A model generated the notes under the pieces. The model saw nothing but the letters and a program-made list of their open reading frames with translations, searched no databases and had not been told where the DNA came from. From Adhaeribacter pallidiroseus (GTDB taxonomy: Bacteria; Bacteroidota; Bacteroidia; Cytophagales; Hymenobacteraceae), in the NCBI RefSeq assembly GCF_003340495.1, contig NZ_QASA01000002.1, forward strand, positions 39,147 to 103,146: 64,000 nt of DNA. The letters run 5' to 3'. Shown here piece by piece: positions 53,238-64,000 of the stretch; positions within the stretch are counted from its first letter, which is position 1, and each line of letters opens with the position of its first letter. The position numbers were made by a program, and so were the translations under genes.

Positions 53238-56200
53238 GATGTCTGCTTTTTCTTCAGCTACTAGCCATGATGCTATTTTTAACGCCTTGCCTGTGCCTTC
53301 TTGCTGCTCTCTGCCGAGTTATTAATTGAAGCCGTTAGTGATGATTTTTTAGTTGTGTCGTTTTCTGACCGGGAGCAATTAATCGGTCATTCTATTTGGG
53401 AGGTATTCCCGGATAATCCCCAGCTAGCGGGGGTGAAAGGAACGGCTAATTTGCGAGCCTTATTGGAAAAAGTATTAAGAACGGGTAAACGTCAACAAAT
53501 ACTTCAACAGCGATATGATGTAGCAGATCCTCTGCATACCGGGAAGTTCTTAGAACGCTATTGGCGGTTGGATAGCCGGCCTGTAGTAGATGAACAGGGT
53601 CGGGTTACCCAGATTATCCATTCGGTTACGGATATAACCGAACAAGTACTGGCTGAAACACGAGTGCAGCAGAGCCTAACTCGGGAACAAGCCGCCTACG
53701 CCGAAGCCAATCTGCAAAAACGGCAACTACACAGTATCTTGATGCAGGCACCCGCTCTGATCTGTATTTTTCAAGGACCAAACCACGTTTTTAAACTGGT
53801 TAATCCACCTTATCAGCAGTTAGTGGGAAAACGACCTTTATTAGGTAAATCCATTGCACAAGCCATGCCGGAACTAGCCGGCCAGCCCATCTTTGGTTTA
53901 TTAGACAAAGTGTATCGCACCGGAGAGAGCTTTTATGCGCACGAAATGTTGGTGCAACTAGACCATGAGAACTCCGGCAACGAACTAGGGCACAATTATT
54001 ATAACTTTATCTACCAGGCCACGCGCAATTTAGCCGGCCAAGTAGATGGTATTATGGTGTTTGCCTATGAAGTAACTCTTCAGGTAAAAGCCCGCCAGCA
54101 GCTAGAGGTGAGCAGTAAACAAATCCGAGAACTCAATGAAGAGCTTCAAGCAATAAACGAGGAATTACAGGCTAGCAATGAAGAATTAATAAGTACAAAC
54201 CTAGAGTTACAGCAAGCTCAACAAGCCTTGCAAGAACTTAATAAATCCTTAGAATCGCTTGTTGCGGCTCGTACAGAAGCCTTGCAGCAGGCTTTACGGG
54301 AAACCCAACAACAACGGGAACAATTACGCGAGCAGCAAGATCAACTCCAGCAAATTTAGGGCAGGTGCCTGCTTCTATTGCTACTTTAGTGGGTTTGGAG
54401 CATCGCTATAATTTCTTCAATGATTCTTACCAAGCCCTTTCGGGTAATCGCACAAATTTAGGAAGGACTGTGGCGGAAGTGTTTCCGGAAGTAGTGGAAC
54501 AAGGCTTTATTGCTTTGTTAGACCAGGTGTATGCCACTGTATTCCTTTTCGAGGAACGGAAACGCCGGCCCAGCTTTATGACCAAGCAACGGGTAAACCC
54601 GAGCTACTTTACGTCGATTTTATCTACCAACCCCTAAAAAATGAGTTTGGGCAAATACAAGGGGTTCTGGCCTTTGTCGTAGACGTTACGGAGAAGGTAT
54701 TAGCCCGGCAACGCGCGGAAGCTTTACAAATCGAATTACTGGCTACCGCCCAAAGAATGGTTCAGGAACGCGAAACGTTTTACCAAGTATTTGCGAGCAC
54801 GCCCGCCGCTATTAGCATTAATCGCGGCCCGGAACACCGGTTTGAATACTTTAACGCCGCCTTTCAACAAATTTTCACCGGCGGCCGTTACTCGGATTAC
54901 CCATCGCCCAAGCTTTACCCGAAGCAGCGCCCGGCGGCTTCGTGGCGCTTTTGGATCAGGTCTACCAAACAGGTGAAACTTACTTGGTCATGAGTTACCC
55001 CTACTGGTAGATCAGCCGGACGGAAAACCCGCGGTAGAAAGTATTTTACTTTTACCTACCAGGCTTACCGCGAAAACAACCAGATTGCGGGGATTTCTAC
55101 TTTTGCTTACGACGTTACCGAGCAAGTACAAGCCCGACGCAGCAGCAAGTGCAGCAAAAACAGCTGCAAGCCCTTTTGAACAAGCTCCCGTGGCGGTAGC
55201 CATTTTCCGGGGTGTGGAATACGTGGTTGAAGTTGCCAATACCCGGGTAGCGGCCTTGTGGGCCGGACTCCGGAGCAGGTATTAGGCAAAGCTATATTTG
55301 AAGCGTTGCCGGAAGTGCGCGACCAAGGTTTTCGAGAATTACTCGATCAAGTAATGCACACCGGAGAGCCTTTTGTAGCTAATGAAGTAGCCGCCTTATT
55401 CCAGCGTAATGATCAATTGGAAACGGTGTATCTCAACTTTGTTATCAACCTTTACATGATGATCAAGGGCGGGTGATGAGCGTAGCGGCCGTTGCTACGG
55501 ACGTCAGTGAGCAGGTAAAAGCCCGTCAAGCCAGTGAAGCCAGTGCCCGACAGCTCCGCTTATTACGGATGCTTTACCGGTACTCATTGGCTACTTGGAT
55601 CTGGATGAGAAATACCGGTTTGCCAATCGGGCTTACGAGAATTGGTTCAACCGTAAAGCAGCAGATCTATTAGGTCAACCCATCCGCGAGATAGCGGGGG
55701 AAAAAGCTTATCCTAACATCAAGGATATATCGACCGGGCTTTAGCCGGCGAACGCGTAGATTTTGAAGCTACCATGCCGTTCCGGGAAGACTTTACGAAA
55801 CACATTCGTACCAGTTATATCCCGGATCGTCAGAATGGGAAGTAATCGGTTTTTACACTTTGGTACAAGATATTACCGATCAGGTGGAAGCTCGGGAAGC
55901 TATTGAGAAAAGTGAACAACAAGCAACGGCTCTAGCAAATAGTTTATTGAAGGCTAATGAGCAACTCCGGCGCGTGAACGTGGACCTGGATAATTTCATC
56001 TACACTGCTTCGCACGACTTAAAAGCCCTATTCTCAACATTGAAGGTTTGATAGAGGCCCTGCAGGATCAGCTTTCTCCCGCTAGTCTGCAAGAAGAAGA
56101 CGTGCAGTACACGCTGCATTTAATCTTAGATTCGGTGCAGCGTTTTAAACGCACGATTGAACATTTAACCGAAATCACCAAACTGCAAAAAGAAAATAGC

Positions 56201-56667
56201 CGCGAAGCCACCCCCATCGACTTAACCGCCTTGATCCAGGAAGTGCGGTTAGACTTGGCTACTAAAATACAAGCTTCGCAAGCGCAAATAGAAGTCGATG
56301 TAACTCACTGCCCCACGATCCGGTTTTCGCCAAGAACTTACGCAGCATTATTTATAACCTACTGTCTAACGCTATTAAATACCACTCCTCTTTACGTGCC
56401 CCGTTAATTCGTATCCATTGTGCCGAAACGGAAGAATACCAAATACTTTCGGTGCAGGATAATGGCTTAGGCCTGGATCTTTCCGGTAGTACCAAGCTTT
56501 TTACCATGTTTAAGCGATTGCATAATCACGTGGAAGGAACCGGTATTGGCTTGTACATGGTCAAGAAGATCATGGAGAATGCCGGTGGGAAAATTGAAGT
56601 GGAAAGCATTCTCCATCAAGGATCCACGTTCCGGGCTTATTTTAAACGAGACCAACCAGCCAGCTAG
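53238..56667 (+). pseudogene. Large multi-PAS histidine kinase with many one-base frame breaks
   Basis: Frames at 53238-53325, 53301-54359, 54365-54637, 54757-54993, 55085-55285, 55258-55476, 55473-55673, 55860-56051, 56048-56407 and 56452-56667 join into one cytoplasmic kinase of about 1,140 residues. It has several PAS domains (e.g. APALICIFQGPNHVFKLVNP), a coiled coil, HisKA (NFIYTASHDLK) and HATPase (VQDNGLGLDLS; GTGIGLYMVKKIMENAGG). At each break checked, restoring one base in a run repairs the frame: T in TTCTT at 53310, T in ATTT at 54357, G near 54538. Uniform single-base losses favour sequencing error over decay. Confidence 0.8.
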
Positions 56668-56731
56668 TAAAGCTGCTTATTAATACTATAAAGATTAATA
56701 GAAACTATAAAGATTAATAGAAAAATAGAAC

Positions 56732-57132
56732 ATGCCTAAAATTACTTGCGCCTTGCTGGTGGATGATGACACTACTGCTAACTTTCTGAACAAACGTTTG
56801 TTTCAAAAGTTAGACGTAGCTGAAAAGCTATTGGTGGCACTGAATGGCTTAGAAGCCTTGCAACTTCTTCAGGCCAACTGCCCCGGACCGGAATGTCCCC
56901 AGCTCATTTTATTGGATATTAATATGCCCGTGATGGATGGCTTTGAGTTTCTGAAGGCCTACGAGCAACTAGAACTGGCGCAGCGCCAATCCGTGGTGAT
57001 TATCATGCTTACTACTTCTTTAAACCCAATGATGTTGAAAAAGTAGAACGCGCCCAGATTACAGGATTATTGAATAAGCCTTTAACGGAAGCCGCTTTAA
57101 GAAGAATTTTGGACGAGCACTTTGAAGATTAA
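56732..57132 (+). pseudogene. Response regulator (receiver), one-base frame break
   Basis: Receiver domain ~133 residues: LLVDDDTTANFLNKRLFQKL, phospho-Asp in LILLDINMPVMDGFEF, Thr/Ser in LTTS, Lys in LNKPL. The frame breaks after TTSLNP; one extra C in CCC restores NDVEKVERAQITGLLNKPLT ending at 57132. It follows the kinase by 64 bases, so it is its likely partner. Confidence 0.8.
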
Positions 57133-57244
57133 AAAGCTTCTTAAGTAAATATAATAAGCCCCAGGTTAAGCTCTTTTCTTATAAGTACAATCCCTTTAAG
57201 TTATTGTACATTATTAGAATCCAATAAAACGACCTCCATTTAAT

Positions 57245-57642
57245 ATGAAAAAACTTAATAAAATTTTATTAGTGGATGATGATCCCACTCAATTTATATC
57301 AATGAAAACATTTTAAAGAGAATGGAGATTAAGCACGAAGTAACTGTGCTTACCAACGGGAAATTAGCTTTTGACTATCTGATAACTAATTGCAGTTCTA
57401 ACTCAAATAATTGTCCGGCTTTTGTGATTTTGGATCATCATATGTCCGTCATGGATGGGATGGAGTTGATGGAAGCCTTAAATAAGATAGATCTTCTAAG
57501 GAATAATAATGTCGTCTTTTTGCTTTTAGCCATTAACACAACTCCCCAGCAGATAGAAATATTCAAAGACTTAGGCGTTCAGGAATTCACTTCCAAGCCT
57601 TTGTCGAAGCAAACAAAACAATTCGCAAAGCCAGGTGTCTGA
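57245..57642 (+). pseudogene. Second receiver gene, one-base frame break
   Basis: Starts MKKLNKILLVDDDPTQF at 57245, then a stop; one T added to the TTT run near 57295 restores YINENILKRMEIKHEVTVLT and the rest (FVILDHHMSVMDGMELMEAL, FTSKPLSKQ). The phospho-Asp is in VILDHH. Its C-terminal ~20 residues diverge from the family where it runs into the opposite-strand receiver, so the end is rearranged. Confidence 0.75.
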
Positions 57643-57887
57643 GATTAGGTGCGTTTTGGAGTTCCTCTAAGAACTTAATTTCGTCACGGTGGTAACTCTG
57701 AATATCTAAAAAAATTACAGTAGGGCATTGCTCCTGGGAACAATCCGTTCGCACTAGGTTTAAAGCATCCTGACCATTTTGAGCCATCTGCACCTGAACT
57801 TCCTTGGTAATGCCCTTAATAGCTAAGTGGGCTAAGAAAAGCCGTGTGATCGGCATCGATCACGAGAACTTTTTTGGGCAATAACAT
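57587..57887 (-). pseudogene. Receiver fragment, convergent with the previous gene
   Basis: Minus-strand receiver, start at 57887 (MLLPKKVLVIDADHTA), one base missing near 57845. Reading continues LFLAHLAIKGITKEVQVQMA and the phospho-Asp in VIFLDIQS. It stops at 57587 inside the plus-strand receiver; the normal C-terminal half (LTKPL region) is absent. The two receivers overlap 3' to 3' by 56 bases, pointing to a deletion joining two receiver genes tail to tail. Confidence 0.65.
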
Positions 57888-58119
57888 CGGGTTTAAAGTT
57901 TCTTATTCTAGTAAATCAAAACCGGCGATGGTTAGTTCCTATGTCGCAACATATCTTTGCTGAGTAATTATCAAACCAAAAAAAGGCTTTCGACTTACTT
58001 CTTATAGTGCGAGAAACTTCTTGTTTTTATGCCATTCCCGTTGGCTAAAAAGTCAGTATACGGAGTTTGCCTAGACGACCCTTTATTTACCCGAACCTAT
58101 TTTGCTAGCGCCTCCCAAC

Positions 58120-59258
58120 ATGAAGATAAACCACGATGCCCTTTTAATTGCAAATTTTCAAGCGACTACCACCCAATTCGGCCAACTCTATTTTTCCTAT
58201 AACCTAGCCGAAGACCAGTTTTCTTACATCAGTCCCGCTTTTTGGGAGCTCTGTCAAGAATCACCCGAGCGGTTTCTGGTAGAGCCTGATTTACTCTTGC
58301 CTTTGATCTATCCGGAAGATAAGACCTATATGGCTCAGGAATACCAAAAGTTAAGACAATTGCGCACCCCAGTACAATTAGAATTCCGCATTATTGCTCC
58401 CAATCAAACCATTAAGTGGCTCAGCCTAAACGCGCACATCGTCCAACACGAAGAACAAGATTATATCAGCGGCTGGGCTTATGATACCACGAGTAGCAAA
58501 GCCAATATTACTACGTTGCAGAAATTTAACGCCAAGAAGGACTCGACTCTAGAAATACTTTCCCACGATCTAGCCAGCCCCTTTGCTAATATTCAAGGCC
58601 TAGTACGGGCCTTAGAGGATCAAATTAAAGCCGGGAATCTGGACGTGGATCAAATTATGAGTATGCTAAAAGCCGACGCCAAACGGGGATCTGATTTAAT
58701 CCGGGACTTTGTTAATAACGAATTTTTAGAATCCTCCCAAATCAACCTCAACAAGGAACGGGTTGATATTGCCCGGGCCATTGCCGACATGATGAACAAC
58801 TATAAAACGGGAACTACTTTAATCCCCAAAAACTTCGCGTTTATTCCTTCTCAGATACCCATTTTCATGCAGGTGGATGAACTCAAGTTCATGCAGGTAT
58901 TAAACAATCTTATTTCCAACGCTATTAAGTTTACACCCGATAAGGGCACCATTTCCCTTGTTTTAGAAGACCGGGATCCTTACATTCTCATTACGGTGGC
59001 CGATAACGGTATTGGCATACCGGAGTCCTTGCAAGCTACCTTATTCGATAAGTTCACCAAGGCTCGCCGACCGGGACTTCGGGAGAAAAAAGCGTGGGCT
59101 TAGGTATGTCCATCATCAAGAATATCGTGGAACTCCATCAGGGAAGGATTTGGTTTGAAAGCCAGGAAAATCAAGGCTCTACCTTCTTTATCGAGGTACC
59201 AAAGAATAAGAACAAAAAGGGAATTGTTACTTTAATTATTTTCCTGCAGCCAAGCTAA
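58120..59258 (+). pseudogene. PAS sensor histidine kinase, one-base frame break
   Basis: From the ATG at 58120. PAS domain (LYFSYNLAEDQFSYISPAFW), HisKA (EILSHDLASPFANIQGL), HATPase (NLISNAIKFTPDKGTISLVL; ADNGIGIPESLQATLFDKFT). The frame breaks at GLREKK; inserting one G gives GLRGEKSVGLGMSIIKNIVE and the C-terminus ending at 59258. The C-terminus is the closest relative of the kinase remnant at 35569-35862. Confidence 0.82.
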
Positions 59259-59659
59259 AGCGGAGTCTACATCCAGAAAGAAGTCCAGGTGAAAAAGCTT
59301 CTTGCTGGGGAAAGGATTCCCTGTATTGTCATGCAGGGTTTTTGGTCGGTCATGATTAAGGTCTCAGGTTGTAAGACAATCGCCATCCGTTGCAACTTAC
59401 CTCCTTTTAGCAAAGGCCGCATTTTAGCGTACATCCAGTGTTGATCCGCCTGGTGCAGGTACAATACTTGCCGGGAATCCGTTAACCAGTACAAGGTTCT
59501 GTATTCTAAAGCCAACAGGATGGCCTGATGATAACCCATTCGGTATTCAGGACTACTAGGTTGCTGTTTCCAATCCAGGCGTAGTAAAGATAAATCCAGC
59601 TCCAGGTAAATGGTAAGAACTTCATTTTCGTACAAGCGGCGGGTAGTAGACGTATACAT
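59232..59659 (-). pseudogene. STAS-like small protein, paralogue of 16416-16847, one-base frame break
   Basis: Almost identical in its middle to the 16416 protein (WLTDSRQVLYLHQADQHWMY). After DQKP the frame breaks; one extra C in CCC restores LHDNTGNPFPSKKLFHLDFF and the end DSALAWLQENN. The 3' end overlaps the kinase gene on the other strand by 27 bases. Repeated association with PAS kinases suggests a signalling partner. Confidence 0.7.
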
Positions 59660-59920
59660 TATCGGCGAGAATTTGGCTAATACTAAGAGAGTGGCTTAAA
59701 ATATCAAAAAAGAAACGAGCCGAGCAATCAAGTGGATTGCTACGGTTGGCTTACTACGTCATACAATAATTAACTCACCTCATAATGCCATGGCTTTCTT
59801 TTATTATCTAAACAGGCCACAATAACAGCATAGTTTTAGCAACCGTAAAGTATCATTGTAGAAAAAACAACGTTGTTACAAATACGGATTACTTAAACCG
59901 GAAGAAAGGACAGCAGGAGC

Positions 59921-60171
59921 ATGGAGTTAAGAAGAACCAAACAAGCAATCTACGAGTATTTAATTACTCCTTCCCGCTGTTTTTAAAGCAGGTAGTAGAA
60001 GTTACCGAAACCAAGACCTATATTTTGGTACGCAATACCCGGGAAATGAAAAAAAGAGCGATACCGGATGCCGTTATTCTGCAATTGGAAGATCGCCTCC
60101 AGCACTTAGGCTCATTTACCTGTCGCGGTGAAGCCTATGATGGGGTCACTTATTTACTAATCGAAAAATGA
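59921..60171 (+). pseudogene. Small hypothetical protein, paralogue of 34213-34467, one-base frame break
   Basis: From the ATG at 59921 with one missing C in the CCC run near 59976; repaired it reads KQAIYEYLITPSPLFLKQVV, KTYILVRNTREMKKRAIPDA and YDGVTYLLI. Strong identity with the intact gene at 34213-34467. Confidence 0.7.
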
Positions 60172-60204
60172 TCCCAACATTAAATCTACTCCTGCCTCTA
60201 AATT

Positions 60205-60431
60205 CTAGGACCAGCGAATCGGTTGCAAGAAAAGCTGTTCTTTCTTAAAAGTAAACCGCGTATCTAAATTGATTTGGCCATTCCGGTCTAACGCATAACA
60301 TCCCAATTCTTGATGCTCCGCTGCCGCTTTGAAAGGCGGGTATTTAGCGGTTTCGTACACGTATATACTTTATCCGTATCCCGGTGGCGCACAATACTAT
60401 ATTGGTTTAAATCAATGTTAGCTAAACTCAT
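60205..60431 (-). pseudogene. Small hypothetical protein, paralogue of 15253-15474, one-base frame break
   Basis: From the ATG at 60431: MSLANIDLNQYSIVRHRDTD then a break; restored frame YVYETAKYPPFKAAAEHQEL, CYALDRNGQINLDTRFTFKK. Matches the gene at 15253 along its length. A one-base loss near 60365 explains the break. Confidence 0.65.
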
Positions 60432-60662
60432 AATAACCGTTGTAAAGTAACTGCTTTCTTTTAGCAAACTAGCTCTAGTCTAATTTCCCGCTCTTCTTGC
60501 ATTAGATTAAAATAACCCCTGTATTAGCTATTGAGTTAGCTCAACTTTCTTACCACCCTTTAGCTGCTCGAAATCTTACAGCTTAAACCTAAAAAGAAGT
60601 GAACTTGTATATTTCGCTTAGTTGGAAGTATAAACTTTCAGCCATCAGGACCTTAACTTAAA

Positions 60663-61251
60663 CTACATTAATTTTCGCAGAAGTTGCAAAGCAGACCGAG
60701 CCCTGGTTTTCACCGTACCCAAAGGAATCGCCAGTTCTTGAGCAATCTCACTTTGCGTATACCCTTCAAAATACATCAAATCAATAACAATCCGCTGGGA
60801 TGGAGCTAACTGATCCACTAGTTTCCGCAGCCCCATATGTTCCGGCTGGAAACCAGGGTACCCACTGGCCAGTGGCTTGTTTCTATTTTTTGGGTTCTTA
60901 AATCTTCTAAATAACTCCGGGAACGAATTTTATCAATGGCTAAATGCCGGGCAATGTTAATTAGCCAAGTAAACAATTTGCCCCTGGCTGGATCATACTG
61001 ACCAAAAGATTGCCAAATCTTCAGGAAACACTCCTGCAGAATCTCTTCTGCCAATGCTTCCCCTTTCACGATCCGGAGAATAACGCCGTACAGCGCAGGC
61101 GCATACGCCTCATATAAATTCCTCCAGGCAGATTCCTCTTGCGCCGGAGTGCTCGAACAAGTTGGTGTTCCGTCCTTTCTTTTATTGCAACTGCAGTAGT
61201 GTAATGGTCTTTTTCGAGATCAGGTAGCACGATTAGGGAATCTGGTAGCAA
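60663..61251 (-). pseudogene. ECF RNA polymerase sigma factor, frame breaks
   Basis: Three frames combine: N-terminal part (61066-61251), region 2 (EESAWRNLYEAYAPALYGVI, ILQECFLKIWQSFGQYDPAR, GKLFTWLINIARHLAIDKIR) and region 4 (LAPSQRIVIDLMYFEGYTQS, EIAQELAIPLGTVKTRARSA, stop at 60663). Two or more single-base losses separate them. ECF sigma factors control extracytoplasmic responses; no anti-sigma gene is seen next to it. The adjacent esterase gene could be a target, unproved. Confidence 0.8.
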
Positions 61252-61454
61252 GGAATGTACAGTTAAAGCATTTTATAGCAAACAATTTAAATGATTTGAG
61301 CACGCTAACAACCAGTTAGACCATAAACAAAAGGAGTTGCGGATAGGCAACGTAGTGAAAAAAGTTTTTCTTTCCAGCCAAGAAAAGCAAACAACTTACC
61401 CGTTTTTATACGTACGTACTTCCTAAATAAAAGTCGCTTCTAACTTATAAAAAG

Positions 61455-62625
61455 ATGAACCAAAAACAGACGCTTAAACTGCAAACTTCCTTTGTCCGAT
61501 ACCGTATTTTGTTGCTTAGTATAGGTCTATTTGTTGCGGGTTGTAATTCCCCGCAGAAGGAAACCACGGCTAATGCAGCCAGCACGACAGCTGATTCGGT
61601 AGCTAACGCCACGGATAGTCTGGCCAGCACTGGTGCGTTAACGCCCAAAGGACCGAAACCGACCTGGGCGCCCGAAATAACGGCTCCGATGCAAGTAGTG
61701 CTGGAGAAATTAGCTAGTTATAAAGCCCCGCCACTGCCTACCTTGTCCGCCCCACAGCCCGGCAGCAGCCGAGTCCCACGACGGCGGTAATGGACGTGAT
61801 GCAAGAAAATAATATCCCGTGCCGCCGGCGCAGGTCGATACTACGGGTAAAAGCATCCCGGTAGCGGGAGGTTCGATCCACGCCCGGGTGTATACACCCC
61901 AAACGGGGCCGGGACCTTTCCCGGTGATTGTCTATTACCACGGGGGAGGCTGGGTCATTGCCAACTTAGATACCTACAACGCTTCCGCTCAAGGATTGGC
62001 CGAGCAGGCCGGGGCAGTAGTAATATCGGTAGCTTACCGGCAGGGGCCCGAACATAAATTCCCCACAGCCCACAATGATTCTTATGCGGCATATGAGTGG
62101 GTACTTAGAAATGCGACTTCCCTCAAAGGGGATCCCAAGCGGGTGGCCCTGGTAGGCGAAAGTGCCGGGGCAATTTAGCCGCGGCGTGAGTATGATGGCC
62201 AAGCAAAAGGGGCCATGGTTCCCATTTATCAAGTGCTCGTTTATCCAATCGCTGGCTACGATACCAATACCAAGTCCTATCAGCAATATGCCAGCGCTAA
62301 ACCCTTAGATAAGCCTATGATGGAATGGTTTTTTAAACAATATCTTCGTAGTGCCGCAGATGGCAACAATCCTCTGATTACTCTAGCTAAAGCACCGGAC
62401 CTAAAAAGTATACCTCCTACCACCATTATCAATGCGCAGCTGGATCCTTTACTAACGAAGGCGAAATGTTAGCCGAGAAGTTAAAAGCAGCGGGGGTTGC
62501 GGTGAATCAAAAGACGTATAACGGTGTAACGCACGAGTTTTTCGGTATGGCTACCGTCTTACCGGAAGCTAAAGAAGCGCAGGCTTTAGCCGTGGCAGAT
62601 CTCAAGAAAGCTTTTAGTAAATAAA
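61455..62625 (+). pseudogene. Alpha/beta hydrolase (hormone-sensitive-lipase-like) lipoprotein, frame breaks
   Basis: Pieces 61455-61790, 61819-62178, 62215-62472 and up to the stop at 62625 form one ~385-residue enzyme. Lipobox in LSIGLFVAGC; HGGG motif in YYHGGGWV; GESAG nucleophile elbow; acid in NAQLDPLL; His in THEFFG. All three catalytic residues are present. Breaks are single missing bases (e.g. in the GG after GESAG). A lipoprotein esterase of the HSL type anchored in the outer membrane or periplasm. Confidence 0.8.
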
Positions 62626-62644
62626 GACGGAATTTTGTTTTTTT

Positions 62645-62677
62645 AAAAGAGATTGACTCTACCAGTCAATCTCTTTT
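62645..62677 (+). terminator. Terminator after the esterase
   Basis: Perfect 14-bp stem AAAAGAGATTGACT / AGTCAATCTCTTTT with a 5-nt loop, 20 bases after the stop; T-run on the 3' side. Confidence 0.88.
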
Positions 62678-62689
62678 GCGTTTTAGAAA

Positions 62690-63159
62690 GATCCGGTCAA
62701 AATCTATCCTGCTTATATTTAATTGGGCTCATTGTGGAGAAGCAAAGATAAAAATCAACGGGTGGAGATTGGTAAATACCAGCAGCAATCCAATCGTACC
62801 ATTTCATACCAATTGTGATGTTGTTTAAAGCAAATTTGAAAGCATTACTATTGTAGCTAAATTAAAAATATATAAACTCTAATTTATAATAATTATCTGT
62901 AGCCTGTTCAGCAAAATTGGCTTATAACCACTTTTATCCTATGTTTGCTTTGATGCTTATATTGGGATAAAAGAGAAGAAAGGAAGGAGTAAGATTCGCA
63001 ATTTTATTAGGTCTTAAGAACCTGTTTTACATGATAATCCCCTTCCTTTTTTATGGTACTTTGAACAGTTCCATGAAGCCTAAAGAGCTTGCAAGAGGAT
63101 AGAGAAAGCTACCATTACTCTTCTTCTTTTTAGTCTACCTTTGGTTAACACTTTAAGCT
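62690..63159 (+). other. Non-coding 5' flank of the IS110-type element
   Basis: About 470 bases without a gene, directly upstream of the transposase. IS110 elements carry a long non-coding end that makes the bridge RNA guiding target choice, so this is the place to look for it. The left boundary of the element cannot be set from sequence alone. Confidence 0.5.
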
Positions 63160-64000
63160 ATGATTCTATTCGCCAAAAAGTAATTGGTATTGATGTAAGT
63201 AAAGATACCTTAACGGTATGCTTCTCCCTAGTGGATAAGCTTCAGCACCTGGAAGTAGGTAATAATAAAGCTGGTTTTGTTTTCAAAAGCTGGTGAAACA
63301 GTGTGGTATCGAGAGTCTTTATGTGATGGAAGCGACCGGAATTTATTACTTGCAGCTAGCTTACTTCTTATATGAACACGGCACGCAAGTAGGGGTAGTG
63401 AACCCGGTTGTTATTAAGCGTTACATCCAAATGCACTTGGGCAAAGGAAAAAGTGACAAGAAGGATGCGCAATGGATCAAGCGCTATGGGGAACAGAACC
63501 AGGTAGCTTCCTGGCAACCGGAAGAGCCAGTGATCGTGAATGTCGGCAGCTAGAACAGGTTACCGAGCAGCTCATCCGGCAAAGAACCATGGTCATCAAC
63601 TCCCTGGCGGCTCTAGAGCGGCAACGATAGTTAGCGCATTAGCCGTAAAAAGCTGAAGCAAACTTTAAAAATGCTCGATAAGCAAGTGAAGCAAATCCAA
63701 GAAAAGCTACTAGCCACTCTGGAGGATACTTTTAAAAAGGAGATCCATTACTTTCTTCTATTCCAGGGATTGGTAAAAAAACAGCCGGCATGTTGCTTTT
63801 ATTTGCTGGCAGCTTTCAGAAAATGGATAATTACCGCCAGTTGATTGTTAAAGCTGGCCTCTCTCCCGGGAATATACTTCGGGCACGAGCATCCGAGGAA
63901 AGACGCGCATTACTAAAATGGGTGGCAGCTTAATTCGAAGCAAATTATATGTTTGCAGCTTCTCGGCAAAGAAATCCAATGCAGCTTGCAAGGCCCTTTA
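63160..64000 (+). mobile_element. IS110-family transposase, broken by frame shifts, runs off window
   Basis: From the ATG at 63160 (a missing G after MILFAKK restores VIGIDVSKDTLTVCFSL). DEDD-type RuvC-like core: IGIDVSKD, VMEATGIYYLQLAYFLYE, GKGKSDKKDAQWIKRYG. Later LEQVTEQLIRQRT and the transposase_20-type region SIPGIGKKTAGMLLLFAGSF, KAGLSPG..YSSGTSIRG with the catalytic Ser. Several single-base breaks are present, as elsewhere at this end. The element continues beyond base 64000. Confidence 0.8.

Overview
The window reads as part of a large plasmid or secondary replicon of a Bacteroidota bacterium, most likely Cytophagales/Hymenobacteraceae-like (genus not provable from sequence alone). 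The reasons are type IX secretion (T9SS) signals (a type A sorting domain at 1-2769; a CHU_C-tailed surface protein plus PorP/SprF partner at 20.7-25.5 kb), TAnnTTTG-type promoter elements, lipoproteins with C-terminal lipobox cysteines, and a complete iteron plasmid core at 30.6-33.5 kb (ParA, small ParB-like protein, nine 18-bp iterons, Rep_3-type initiator). No tRNA, rRNA or CRISPR array was seen.

Layout. 1-5 kb: T9SS repeat protein, NTF2-like lipoprotein, alpha/beta hydrolase. 5.3-10.5 kb: HigBA toxin-antitoxin, a serine recombinase with a small partner, and a tight three-gene operon (sce7726 family, sce7725 family, HEPN/RES-type toxin) that looks like a defence or abortive-infection system. 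10.6-14.6 kb: metabolic genes (DUF1080, glycosidase-like, methyltransferase, SnoaL-like). 14.7-20.2 kb: small hypothetical proteins and a six-PAS histidine kinase. 20.6-27.2 kb: T9SS pair and an apolipoprotein N-acyltransferase with a one-base frame break. 27.5-33.5 kb: XRE regulator with its operator, a 1.4-kb degenerate non-coding repeat array, GIY-YIG protein and the replication/partition core. 33.5-35.5 kb: small cargo segment. 35.6-40.4 kb: broken kinase and receiver fragments followed by a five-gene stressosome-type Rsb operon. 41-48.7 kb: recombinase, then a defence island with a catalytically dead long Argonaute plus SIR2, an AAA ATPase/DUF4276 pair and a Shedu-like nuclease. 49-52.7 kb: lipoproteins. 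53-62.6 kb: PAS kinases, receivers, small paralogues, an ECF sigma factor and an esterase, nearly all broken by single-base losses. 62.7-64 kb: an IS110-type element running off the end.

Two features not explained by ordinary gene annotation stand out. First, five 28-bp sites resembling XerC/XerD dif sites (10505, 27480, 33534, 35536, 48779) sit at borders between functional blocks: one pair in inverted orientation with identical spacers encloses the replication core, and two others adjoin the two defence blocks. This resembles the pdif modules of Acinetobacter plasmids, here in a Bacteroidota replicon. Second, a family of about 135-165 bp structured intergenic repeats occurs four times (5.1, 15.0, 40.6, 52.0 kb) with a conserved core, a variable hairpin and a terminal stem whose arms change in a compensating way. 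Reading frames are mostly clean before about 52 kb but broken many times after 53 kb, nearly always by one base missing in a short homopolymer, so many of the apparent pseudogenes there may be assembly errors.
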